In this document: one piece after another, positions 8,851 through 17,654 of the stretch
Position numbering within the stretch: the first letter of the stretch is position 1
Layout: every line of letters starts with the position of its first letter
Assembly (NCBI RefSeq): GCF_000313135.1
Contig: NW_004457311.1
Location: forward strand, 1 to 17,654
Length of the DNA: 17,654 nucleotides
Direction: 5' to 3'
DNA from: Acanthamoeba castellanii str. Neff
Taxonomy: Eukaryota > Discosea > Longamoebia > Acanthamoebidae
Notes under the pieces: model-generated
What the model was told of the DNA's origin: nothing
The model's database searches: none
The model's input: only the letters and a program-made list of their open reading frames with translations
Made by a program: the position numbers and the translations under genes

Positions 8851-10210
8851 ATGGAAGAGGAGGTTGAGTTCATCTACGAGATGCTCCACTCCCACTCGCC
8901 AACCTGCGAGCGGGTGTGGCTGCCTAAGGGGCCTCCCAAATTCGCCCAGGTATGTATGCCTACGCCCGCATGCTCACCACCTTTTGTCGTGTGTTCACGC
9001 CTTCCTTGCGCACAGCCCCGCGATGGGGTGGCGGCGCTCAAGCAGCGCTTGGGGCATGAACGTGTGTCGATTATCAACCCCTTCACCCTCACCCAAGAGA
9101 GGCAGACCACGTGCTCTGGCCTCTACTACGCCTACATTCACCCCGTACTCACCTCGTTTCTCACCTTCACCTCTCGCAAGATGTTTACGGCCTCACCCCT
9201 CTCAGGAGGGCAGCTCGCCACCAGCTCTATGGGAGATGCTGCTGCGCGGTGCTCACGTGATGGCCACGGAGCGCAACTCGCCAGAGACGGCCAAGCGCCT
9301 GTACAAGAGGGTGGTTGACCTGCAACAGAAGTCAGACAATGCCGACTTCCTCTACTCCCTCTATCGCCACCTGCAGACGGTTCCGTCGCTGGACCTGGAC
9401 CGCGATTTCCATGACGTCGTCACCCGATGCCGCTCGTTCGACATCATCGACCAGGCCTTCCGCCAACGCCGCGCCCAGCGACAGGCCCGGCTGCTGGCCT
9501 GGTCTGCGCCTCCACCGCCGACAGCATCGGGGAGTGGGAGTGGTATGTCGCTGCTCGACCTCCTGCGGATGCTGCCGCCGCCCTTCACCCCGGCCGACCT
9601 CCTGCCCCTCGGCTCGCTCGTGGCGATGGCCCGGACCAGCAGGGAGTGGTACGCCTACGTCGCGGGCAGCCAGCTGCCGCTGCTACAGCGACGCGCAATG
9701 AACGACGAGGCCCTCGCCCCGATGAAGTGGAGCTACTCTCACAGCTACGAGGGACCAACCGAAGACGTGTGGGCCACCTGCTCGCTCACCTACTCTTCTT
9801 CTCTCTCGACGGCATCGACATCGACAACCAACTCTGAGGCGTCGTCGCTGTTCCCGATCATCGAGTGCCCTCCGCTGCTGAGGTACCTGCTCGCGCACGC
9901 GGTAAGCGTGGGGAGCGCGCGCAGCCCAGCCGCCGCGGTGGAGGCGCTGCTGGGGAGCTGGAGGTTGTCAACAATCTTCGACCCGGCGTGCCCCTCTGAC
10001 ACCATCAAGCGTTGCTTGCGGCTGCTGAGCGGAACGGCGGTAGCAGCGGCCACCTACAGCAAGAAGGAGATTGGCTTCCCAACGCAGTCCGATAACCACA
10101 TGATTTGTCTCTACCTGCCGGCAGATGACGCTACCGACGCGAGTCCGAGTGCCGGGATGGAAGTAGTGTGCGAGGTGGGGTGGGGAGTGCACACTCCCTA
10201 CTGGTATTAA
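8851..10210 (+). CDS. Uncharacterised protein with an F-box-like segment
   Basis: Exons 8851..8949, 9016..9144 and 9206..10210 join in phase 0 at both introns (gtatgt and gtactc donors) to give 410 residues. Reading 8783-10210 unspliced gives a longer open frame, but its first third is then intron and wrong-frame sequence. The spliced N-terminus (MEEEVEFIYEMLHSH...) continues smoothly into a helical region (EMLLRGAHVMATERN, ETAKRLYKRVVDLQQ). Residues about 195-235 (MLPPPFTPADLLPLGSLVAM followed by ARTSREWYAYVAGS) look like an F-box: a short leucine-rich three-helix motif that normally docks Skp1 in SCF ubiquitin ligases. The rest matches no domain I can name; it has S/T-rich linkers and ends in GWGVHTPYWY. 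Substrate-receptor function is therefore only a possibility. A decayed copy of its 3' end lies at 10660-10868. Confidence 0.72.
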
Positions 10211-10659
10211 ACTCAGTGTTCAAGGACCGCGGTGACCAGAAGATGCCCAGTGGATGAGAGTGTTGACAGGAAAGGCCTTGTGTCTAAGATCCTCGATGGA
10301 CACCGTCGCAGCCGCGTGTGACGATGTCTTTTTGTGGGTCTTCCCTTGCCCCGAGATCCCACGTTGGCCACTTCGCGTGACTCTCGCCGTCCTGCGGTTG
10401 CAGACTAGAGACCGTTGGCCGGCGCCCATGGCCGGGCCTTGCCTTCCCGCGACAAAATGGCCCTGTTCGGGTTTGTGCGCCGTTCCCTTTTGCAGTGCCA
10501 TAGGACCTTCGTGTGGCGCTGTAGGCTCGATGGTGGGTAATCCTCGCTGTCTTCTGACGGAGGGCTGCCCCGGAGTCACTCCCGCGAGCGGCTGTTCCCT
10601 ATCGCGGGGTCCTCTGCTTGTAGCGCGAGAGCCAGCGCCACGATCATGACCGGTGTGCC
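10211..10659. other. Intergenic spacer between the F-box-like gene and its decayed tail copy
   Basis: 449 bp of mid-to-high GC sequence. Both strands stay open for over 110 codons in places (10254-10649 plus, 10220-10579 minus), but neither translation has a recognisable domain, and no splice-consistent neighbour extends them. I see no terminal inverted repeats or target-site duplications that would mark a mobile element. Confidence 0.4.
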
Positions 10660-10868
10660 CTACTCACACAATCAAGCTTGCGGCTACGGAGCGGAACGGC
10701 GCTGAGCGGCCACCTACAGAAGAAGGGTGGCTTCCCAACGCAGTCCGATAACAACATGAATTATTGCTATCTGCCTGTGACGCCGGTCGCGACGTCACGA
10801 AGCTAGCAGCTTTCACTCCTTACTACCATTGAACTCAGATGATCTCAAGGGGACGAGAGTGTGTGAAA
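10660..10868 (+). pseudogene. Decayed partial duplicate of the 3' end of the F-box-like gene
   Basis: This segment aligns in order with about 10006-10268: the shared runs include gagcggaacggcg, agcggccacctacag, ggcttcccaacgcagtccga followed by taac-acatga, and a common end (aactcag ... gagagtgt). Relative to the source it has many substitutions and several small deletions (for example in acaccatcaagc...ttgcgg and in caagaagg), so the frame is lost. Only the last ~65 codons and the first bases of the 3' flank are represented. It is therefore a truncated, non-coding relic of a local duplication in the same orientation, about 655 bp downstream of the original. Confidence 0.8.
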
Positions 10869-11691
10869 TCTTTTTTTTATTATTCTTCTTTAGGCAGTTG
10901 ACACAAGGAGGGAGTGAATGAGTACGTACCTTGCTTGGTTTGCGGCAGCAACGGGGAGAAGCGCAAGATCTGGAGCAGGGGAAAGGTGAGAAGATTGTCT
11001 CTCGCATCGGCAAACGTAAGAAAGATAGCAGTAGGGGAAATTCAGGAAATTGGCTTGATACAAGTCGGTTTGTGATCATCGTCGATCATCCGGGAAAAGA
11101 ATGTGTCATCACTATAACCCCAAATATTGAAGAAGGGTGGAAGGTCACTCTACCTTGCAGTCCAGACGACACCCCACAGCCGCGAATTACATCCGGGAGA
11201 TTAAACCCTGAGATTAAGAAACGTGATTAGATGGAGCAGTGGAAGGGGTGAAGAAAGGAGGAGGTGATTGGAGTGTGCTCAGCTGCCAAACTATCAACAA
11301 GGTTGTTCTGTCTCGTCATCTAATATAAATTTTTATCCTCCCTGCGCCACTCGAAGTGTGATGTGGTGTGTCTGTGCCTGGGTGTGGGGTGTGTACCTCG
11401 AAAGGGTTGTGGAGAGCGGTGGATTGATGAAAGAAGAATAGGCCGCCTGCTTCTTTTTATAGGCCGCTTCGGCCACTGGAGTAGTTCTCCATTTTTTCCA
11501 CCGGGACTATTGGCCAACTCCCGGCATTCCAATCATGCTTTTGTTAAGGTGTCGGTCCGAATATCCTTTTTCTCTCCTTTTTCAACCTTTCTTGGGCAGG
11601 CAGAGATCGCAAGATTGAGATTACCCTTGTGAAATCGTCAGCTTGCAGGGTTTGAGGATTTACTGAGCGGCTGCGATCGAAGTAAGCAAAG
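10869..11691. other. Region without an assignable gene, upstream of PRP40
   Basis: 823 bp. The 3' part should contain the PRP40 promoter and leader (a TTTTTATAGG element near 11453-11463 is a possible but unproven core site). The 5' part holds an open stretch, 10931-11230, ending in TAG, whose last ~60 codons are non-repetitive and protein-like (NWLDTSRFVIIVDHPGKE, then ITPNIEEGWKVTLPC). It has no in-frame ATG at its 5' end. A T-rich tract ending in TTTAG at 10893, a GTACGT at 10922 and a GTGAGA at 10985 resemble splice sites. I do not recognise the product; a gene relic or the exons of an undescribed small gene are both possible. Confidence 0.35.
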
Positions 11692-14168
11692 ATGGCGGAA
11701 AGCTCGGCTAGCGATTGGAGTGAGCACACCACCCCCGAGGGAAAGAAATATTTCTACAATGCCAAGACGGGCGTCTCCACCTGGGAGAAGCCGGCTGAAC
11801 TCAAGAGCCAAGTAGAGGTACGCTTCCCTTTCAGGGTGCCACCTTGAGGTTTTGCAGAGCCCCCGCCCCCGGATTATTGCACTCTCACGCTACTCGCGCT
11901 TACCGTGATCCATGCATGCATGCACGTACCCACAGCAAGTGCAAGCGTCCTGCCCCTGGACTGAGCACACGTCCGACAATGGACGCAAATACTACTACAA
12001 CACCGTCACGCAGACATCTTCGTGGGAAATGCCTCCCGAGTTCAAAGGCACGTCTGCCGCTCCTCCTTACTTCGTTGCCACCACAGCGACCACGCTGCTT
12101 TCCCTCTACTGGGCGTGGTGCTGACATCTTTCTTACTGCCCGCTGTTGTGCACCGCAGCCATGCAAGAGGCGATGGAAGCGGCCAAAGAAGAACAGTACG
12201 CACGCATTCCTTGCTCCGCGCTGATGGGCTGACTTGAAATGGAGTACCTAACGCGCCATCACCCCGGTTTACCGGTCATTAGGGCGAAGAAGGCCGGCGA
12301 AGAGAAGCCAGCCGACGCGGCCAAGCCTGCACCCGCTACCGCGGCCACTCCTGCCGTTGTCTCCCCACAAAAGTCTGCCGCCCCCGTCGCCGCGTCGGCT
12401 CTCTATCAACGTACGAGGCCACACACAATCTTAACACCGAATTTGCTCTGTTCCTTGCTTAATGCATGGTTCGTTTGTTTGCGCAGCGTCCATGCCCACT
12501 TCTCCTGTTCGCCATCAAGCTGCCCCGGTCGCCGCACCCGTGGTCACCCCTGTTGTTGCAGCGGTGCCTGTTATCCTCACCCCCGCGGATGTCTTCAAAT
12601 CCCTCCTACGCGACTACGTACGTACACGGCGCACGACACACAACGAACACAACGTCCACTTCTCACATTACACACTCTTTCTGCTCCGGGGTACACCACT
12701 TGTACCTGCGAATGTACCCGACCCGATCTAATCGTACCACAACAACTATCGTGCAGCACATAACGCCCACGGCGACTTGGGACACTACCATGCGGACCAT
12801 CATCAAGGACGAGCGTTACAAGGTTCTCAGCTCCATCACAGAGCGAAAGGCCGCGTTCCGCGAATACATCGAAGACGTCAAGACCAGAGATAGGGTACTA
12901 CCTTCGGTGAACTTTTGATGCTGTGGTGGTGATAGCGTAAGGTGCTCACGTACTATCGCTTGCAGGAGGAGCGCAAGGCCAAGGAGGATGCCCTGAGGAA
13001 CGATTTCTTTGCCATGCTGCGCCAGGGCGAGATCGACGCCAGCTCCACCTATCGCAAGGCCATGACCATGTTCGACAGGTCGGTTGCGCGCACGGCGACC
13101 GGTGTCGCTACGTACCGGCGTGCCATGTTAACTGACCCTTACACGTTCTCGCACTCTCTCGCAGGGACCCACGCTGGAAAGCCGTGGATCGGGAGAAGGA
13201 CAGGGAGGACCTGTTCGATGACTACATCTGGGAACTCGAGACAAAGCAAAGGGTACGCCGGGTAGATGAGAAATAAGAGACCACGATTTGCGTTGCGTTG
13301 ATAGCCTCGAGAGGCGAGCTCTTGACACTTGCACTTTGTTTTCTTCCCTCTTCCCTCTGGCGTGCAGGAGGAGGAGCGGAACAACCGCGAATCCAACCTG
13401 AAGGCCTTCCACCAGCTCCTCGACGAATACGTGCTCAGTGTCACCACCCAGTGGCGGAAGGTACGCCGCAGCCTGGATCCTGTTCTCGAACAGTTGGCCA
13501 GAGCGCGGGGCTAAGCCTTTCTCTCCGTATCGTCTCTAGTTCAGGGACGATGTCAAGGACGACCCGAGGTACAGCGCCCTGGACAAGCTGGATCGCCTGG
13601 CGTTGTTCGAACACCGTATACGCGATCTGGAGCGGGTCGAGGCCGAGGAGAAACGCAAGTCAAGGGAGACACAGAGAAGGTTCGCCTTCGCCTTTGCCTT
13701 CCCCTCCGCTCGCCCACCTAGGTGCTCTTACACAGCTCTGATGTGCCCTGGCCTTCCTGTTCTGTGTGTCGTGCGCGTGTGGTATGCGGCGCGGCGGCTT
13801 GCAGGCAGTACCGTAAGAACAGGGACACTTTCCGCGCGCTCCTTCGGGAGGCGTACGATGCAGGCAAGCTCGACCGCAACTCCAAGTGGAAGCGCTTCAA
13901 GCGGACCATCAAGGAGGACCCCCGATATGAAGACCTGATCGGCCAGCCCGGGTACCTTACCTTACCCTTTTTTAATCACCCCAATTTCCGTGATCGCTCG
14001 ACTCTCGGGGTTCGTCCTCTCACCCGCCCGGGCGCCTGCTCGCTCCATCACCGCAGCTCCACGCCATCCGAGCTGTACGGCGATTTTGTGGAGGACCTGC
14101 AGGAGAGATATGAGGAGACGAAGCGGATCATTGACCGTATTACGAAGGTATGTTCTTGTTCGCTGGCG

Positions 14169-14237
<69 letters not shown>

Positions 14238-15326
14238 ATAAACTAAATTCTCGGCGCGGCCGTCACGCAGGAGGGTAATATCACGATCACCTCGTGGATG
14301 GCCGAAGACCAGTTCCTCGCCGCCATTTCCACGCATCCGTCTTACCCCAACCTCGACCAGCCATCGGCCTCCAAGATCTTTGCCGAGGTTCGCATTTCGA
14401 GCAGTTAGTCTGTTGTAGTGGTCATGTATGGATCAGGCTCACTCACCCCTCGTTCTGGGCGTGGTGGTGGTGGTCGTGGTGGTCGTGGTTGGCGCAGATG
14501 CGGGATCAAGTGGACAGGCGGGAGAAGCGAGAGAAGCGGAAGCGTGAGAAGAACTTCACCCTCATGCTCAAGTCCCACAAGGACAAAATCACGGCCGCCT
14601 CCGTCTACGATGATGCGGTACACCACGCACCTCCCTACCCTGCATCGAGCCGAATTGGGCCAGTGTTATTGGCGGGCGCTGATGGTCTGTCCTGCCAGGT
14701 GCGCGAGCTGCTCGCCGAGGAGGCCTCCTACAAGGCCATTCCCGCCGAGGAGGAGCGCAAGGCTCTGTTCGAAAGCTACGTCGACCATCTCAAGAATCGT
14801 CCGGCCGACGTACGTATCGCCCGACTCTCCCTTATCATTTCCTCAACATCTCACCATCTGCTATGTGTGTTCCCTCTCCAATCGTGTGCGTGCGTGCGTG
14901 CGGCATCTCCCATTGCACGTGCGTGTGTGCGTGTAGTACGAGTCGTCGAGCGAGGAGGAGGGCATGATCGAGAGCGAGTCGGAGGAGGACAGGGACCGGA
15001 AGAGGCGCCACAAGGACAGGAAGGACAAGGACCGCAAGCGGAGGCGACACTCGTCCAAGGACCGAGACGACGACAAACACAAGAAGAGGAGAAAGGTACG
15101 TGCGCGCTCGCCTTCTCGTCGTGACATCAGCCGTGCTTGCGGGTTTGTTGACAACCTCGCTCGTGCGGTGTGTGCGGTGCAGCATTCGGACAAGGACAAG
15201 GAGAGGAAGCACAAGAAGTCGAGGGGCGAGGAGAAGAAGCGAGGCAGACGCGAGGGGTCGGAAGAGGGGGAGCTCGTCCCCACCGACCACCACGCCGAGA
15301 AGGAGGAGGGCGAGATGGACGAGTAA
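11692..15326 (+). CDS. PRP40: PRP40-type pre-mRNA-processing factor (WW-WW-FF repeats)
   Basis: Seventeen exons: 11692..11817, 11936..12047, 12159..12195, 12283..12410, 12487..12617, 12757..12894, 12966..13078, 13165..13252, 13368..13460, 13540..13679, 13805..13951, 14057..14147, 14271..14387, 14498..14617, 14699..14809, 14937..15095 and 15183..15326; 664 residues without a break. Two WW domains come first: W9/W31/P34 and W50/W72, with tyrosine cores YFYN and YYYN. A Pro/Ala-rich linker (about 95-160) follows. Then comes a chain of FF domains with the alternating charged helices typical of the family, starting near residues 168 (VFKSLLRDY), 232, 302, 374 (FRALLREAY), 427 and 505 (FTLMLKS). 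The C-terminus is a K/R/D/E-rich tail ending in GEMDE. PRP40 proteins sit on U1 snRNP and bridge the 5' splice site to branch-point proteins through their WW domains. Yeast Prp40 is 583 residues and human PRPF40A over 900, so the length fits. Intron 2 must use a GC donor. Confidence 0.95.
12048..12158 (+). other. GC-AG intron in the PRP40 gene
   Basis: WW2 ends with PPEFK and the next exon encodes [12 protein letters not shown]. Joining them needs a donor leaving one base (phase 1). None of the GT dinucleotides between the WW2 domain and the in-frame stop gives that phase; AAAG|GCACGT at 12047/12048 does, with acceptor CAG at 12156-12158. GCACGT differs from the window's commonest donor, GTACGT, only at +2. 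Confidence 0.75.
14172..14236. repeat. 65-bp pure (GT)n microsatellite in a PRP40 intron
   Basis: Uninterrupted alternating GT occupies more than half of the intron 14148..14270. On the coding strand it would be transcribed as (GU)n. It is the longest simple repeat in the window and probably length-polymorphic. Confidence 0.95.
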
Positions 15327-15409
15327 ACAGCCGCAGCTGTGTGCCATGTAGCGCCTGTATCGATCAATCCGTGGACGCCGTGTAATCTTGGAGATGGCCG
15401 CAAATCGGA

Positions 15410-17046
15410 ATGTACACGCGCATGTTACCGAAAGTTGAAGATGCGGCAGCTCTGCAACCAGCGAAAACGATGTACAGGGGCAGGTGGAGTGCAGTGCCAT
15501 GGATTGTGGGCTGCGTAGCGCTGTTGCTGGCGTGCACGTCGCTGGCTGCAGCCAAGGTAGTGTGGCAACTCTTGAATTCTGTGTTTGGAAAGGAATCTAT
15601 CAATCGATGCAACGGGATTTTGACGCATGTGGCGCAGGTAGATGAAGCGCTTATCAGGGCACTCATTGCCAACATGACCCTCTTGGAAAAGGTTATCCTC
15701 CAGTGCAAGTCCTTCAGTTCCTTGTAAATCGATCTCACCTTTTTTCGGCTGGCGCCGCATCACAGACGCGACAGCTCGACCTCTACCCCGGGGGGGACGT
15801 GGTGCGCGATGGCCGTGTTGACCCAGACACCCTCGCAGGCACCTGGAAGGGCGGTGTGGGCGGAGCGGTGCACGACTTCTACCCGCACTCGGCCAATGAG
15901 ACCAACTACATCCAGCAGTGGGTCAAGCAGAACTCCCGGCTCGGCATCCCTGTTCTCTTCATCGAGGAGTGCCTCCACGGTCTCCAGCAGGCTGGCCACA
16001 CAGGTGCGATCCGCATCGCGCACGTGCTCGCGCCAATCGGCGCTCATTAGCTCCCGCACACGCACACTACCGCACACGGCACGACACAGTGTTCCCGCAG
16101 GCGGTGGCGTTGGGAGCCAGTTGGGACACGGACATGGTACACCGCGTGGGTAAGGCCATCGGTGCCGAGGCCCGAGCCTGCGGCATCGGCATGTGCCTCT
16201 CCCCCGTCCTCGGCGTCGGATATTGACGGCCGGCTGTTCAGGATCGAGGAGCTCTAATGCAGGGCGGCACCGACCCGCACACATCGCTCGCCACCAACCA
16301 CAGTGTCATTTGTACGGCTTTGCTTCTTGTCGATGTCGATGCCGCTGATGGCGGTCAACGTTGACGTTGCGCGCTGCAGCGGAGCCGAAACACTATGGCG
16401 GGCACTCGTGGCCCGAGAGCGGGCTCAATACGGCGCCGGCCCATATGGGACGTCGCGACCTGGAGACCATCTTCCTGCCCACCTTCAAGGCCGCAGTCAC
16501 GGAGGCGGGCGCCCGGAGCGTGATGGCCGCCTACAACGAAATCGACGGCATTCCCAACGCCAACAACGAGGACCTGCTCTATGAGCACTTGAGAAACGTA
16601 CGTTTTGTTTACAGCCACTGCACACTCACTCACCGCACACATACGTCCGATGATTTGCCGATGTTTATTGTGGGGCTGCGCAGCAATGGGGATTCGACGG
16701 CTTCGTGCTCTCCGATGAGGGTGCGGTGAGCCAAGCTCTGGACGAACCATCACACGGCCGCCTCGCCGCTCGACGCCATCATTCAGTTCCTCACCGCCGG
16801 CGGCAACATGCAAGTAAGTACTGTGTGGTTCGTATGATGTGTGTATGGTGTGTCGTATGTGCTGTCCAGGCACTGACATCGTTGCGTGTGCCCACAGTTC
16901 TACGATTTCCCGCACATTATCTGGGACTTGTTCATCGCCGAAGCCGTCGAGGCTGGCAGGCTGAGCGAGTCCATCCTCGACGACCGCGTGGCCGATCTCT
17001 TGCGCGTGAAGATGATGCTCGGCCTCTTCGATAACCCCTTCACAGG

Positions 17047-17078
<32 letters not shown>

Positions 17079-17654
17079 TGTTGCTCTTGATAAGCTTGCT
17101 CTACTCGTGACTACATCTACGGTAGGACGCGTTCCATCGGTTCTCTCTGTCCGCAGACCCGTCGCTCGTGTCGCTGGTGGTCAATTCCCAGGAGCACCAG
17201 GACCTCGCACTCGAGGCCGCGCGCAAGGCCATCGTTCTGCTCAAGAACGACAACAATGTGTTGCCTCTCGCCAGCGTACGTATGAGCGTCCAGGGCCTCT
17301 CGCGTGCGTGGCATGACTGACGTTGACTGACGGCCGTTGACCGGTCTTCGTCCAGGCCAAGCTGGGCTCGATTGCGCTGATCGGGCCGAGTGCTGACATG
17401 ACCCAGCTCGGGACTATTCCGGATTCGGTGTGCTCGATAACTTCGTCACCGTGCTCGACGGCGTCAGCGCCAAGGCGCCCCAAGCGAAGATCTACCACGC
17501 CTGGTACATTCCCGCACCTACTTCTACCAATACCGCACACAGCACACACGCGCGACTTAACTCTTTTGTGAATGTCAGGGGCTCGGGCGTGCTCCACAAC
17601 GACGAGCTGCAGGTGATTCGCCCTCGCTATCTGTTCCCGCCCAACAGCACGAGG
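15410..17654 (+). CDS. GH3 beta-glucosidase-like glycoside hydrolase, frame broken, 3' partial
   Basis: Exons: 15410..15556, 15638..15691, 15766..16003, 16090..about 16223 and 16257..16302, 16380..16597, 16684..16813, 16898..17045, 17157..17275, 17356..17503, and 17579 onward past the window edge. A hydrophobic stretch at residues 29-48 is a signal peptide or anchor. GH3 landmarks follow in order: LYPGGDVV, VLFIEECLHGLQQAGHTVFP, GASWDTDMV, MCLSPVL, GGTDPHTSL, EPKHYGGHSWPESGLNTAP, SVMAAYNEIDGIPNAN, WGFDGFVLSDEGAV (holding the catalytic Asp), LRVKMMLGLFDNPF, AIVLLKNDNNVLPLAS and IALIGPSAD. Such enzymes remove terminal beta-linked glucose from oligosaccharides. The frame is interrupted three times: a TGA with loss of the DPRWGR...GEDP segment at about 16224-16256, an extra base at 16731-16732, and a missing base at 17410-17412. 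Either this is a pseudogene or the assembly has errors here. The family call is certain; functionality is doubtful. Confidence 0.85.
17047..17080. repeat. (TC)n-(TG)n compound microsatellite in a GH3 intron
   Basis: A run of alternating TC passes directly into alternating TG just after the donor of the intron 17046..17156. It is low-complexity intron sequence. Confidence 0.85.

Noticed and set aside
8783..10210. 475-codon unspliced open frame starting at ATG 8783
   Set aside because: Its first ~140 codons are read in the wrong frame and through two intron-like segments. The spliced model from ATG 8851 joins in phase with canonical sites and reads as a smoother protein.
10220..10649. Overlapping open frames on both strands in the spacer after the F-box-like gene
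   Set aside because: Both strands open over the same GC-rich stretch suggests chance. There is no domain and no ATG context or splice extension that I can support.
14161..14246. Cys-Val or Thr-His repeat peptides
   Set aside because: They are translations of the (GT)n/(CA)n microsatellite inside an intron, not proteins.
1..17654. Functional clustering of the genes as one pathway or system
   Set aside because: Genes lie on both strands with separate promoters and unrelated roles (splicing, electron transfer, ADP-ribose chemistry, glycan hydrolysis). Pairing of two splicing-linked and two glycosidase genes is most simply coincidence.

Overview
The window reads as nuclear DNA of a free-living amoeba, most likely Acanthamoeba or a close relative. 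This rests on GC-rich exons split by many short introns (mostly about 70-130 bp) carrying GT/CA or T-rich tracts, on conserved eukaryotic families, and on tight gene packing. The species call is an inference from architecture and gene content. I see no operon, phage, CRISPR or transposon signature. I assembled exons by hand from GT-AG sites (one GC-AG), reading-frame phase and family motifs.

Layout from left to right: (1) the 3' end of a SNIP1/DDL-type FHA-domain gene (+, 2-535); (2) an intronless tRNA-Leu(UAA) (705-791); (3) an 11-exon membrane-anchored diflavin reductase of the cytochrome P450 reductase superfamily (+, 1141-4063); (4) a 4-exon gene for a NADAR-domain protein with basic N-terminal and acidic C-terminal arms (+, 4640-6855); (5) a 7-exon secreted GH18 chitinase/chitobiase-like gene (-, 7051-8535), convergent with gene 4; (6) a divergent 3-exon gene with an F-box-like segment (+, 8851-10210); (7) a roughly 1.5-kb stretch with no assignable gene, holding a decayed copy of the 3' end of gene 6 (10660-10868) and an unassigned open stretch; (8) a 17-exon PRP40-type WW/FF splicing factor (+, 11692-15326); (9) a GH3 beta-glucosidase-like gene (+, 15410 to beyond the window) whose frame is broken at three places.

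Two genes belong to RNA processing (the SNIP1-like FHA protein and PRP40, a U1 snRNP partner) and two to secreted or lysosomal glycan breakdown (GH18, GH3). The reductase supplies electrons from NADPH to a haem or other acceptor, and the NADAR protein probably acts on ADP-ribosyl linkages in the nucleus. Each gene appears to have its own promoter; the only obvious shared regulatory space is the 315-bp divergent interval 8536-8850, which contains an 18-bp perfect palindrome.

The observations most worth checking are: a GC-AG intron that the PRP40 frame requires; a donor consensus of GTACG(T) rather than GTAAGT across the window; the triple-broken GH3 gene beside six genes with clean frames; the decayed tail duplication; the NADAR protein architecture; and the methionine-synthase-reductase-like FMN domain of the anchored reductase. 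I did not find a clearly new multi-gene system.
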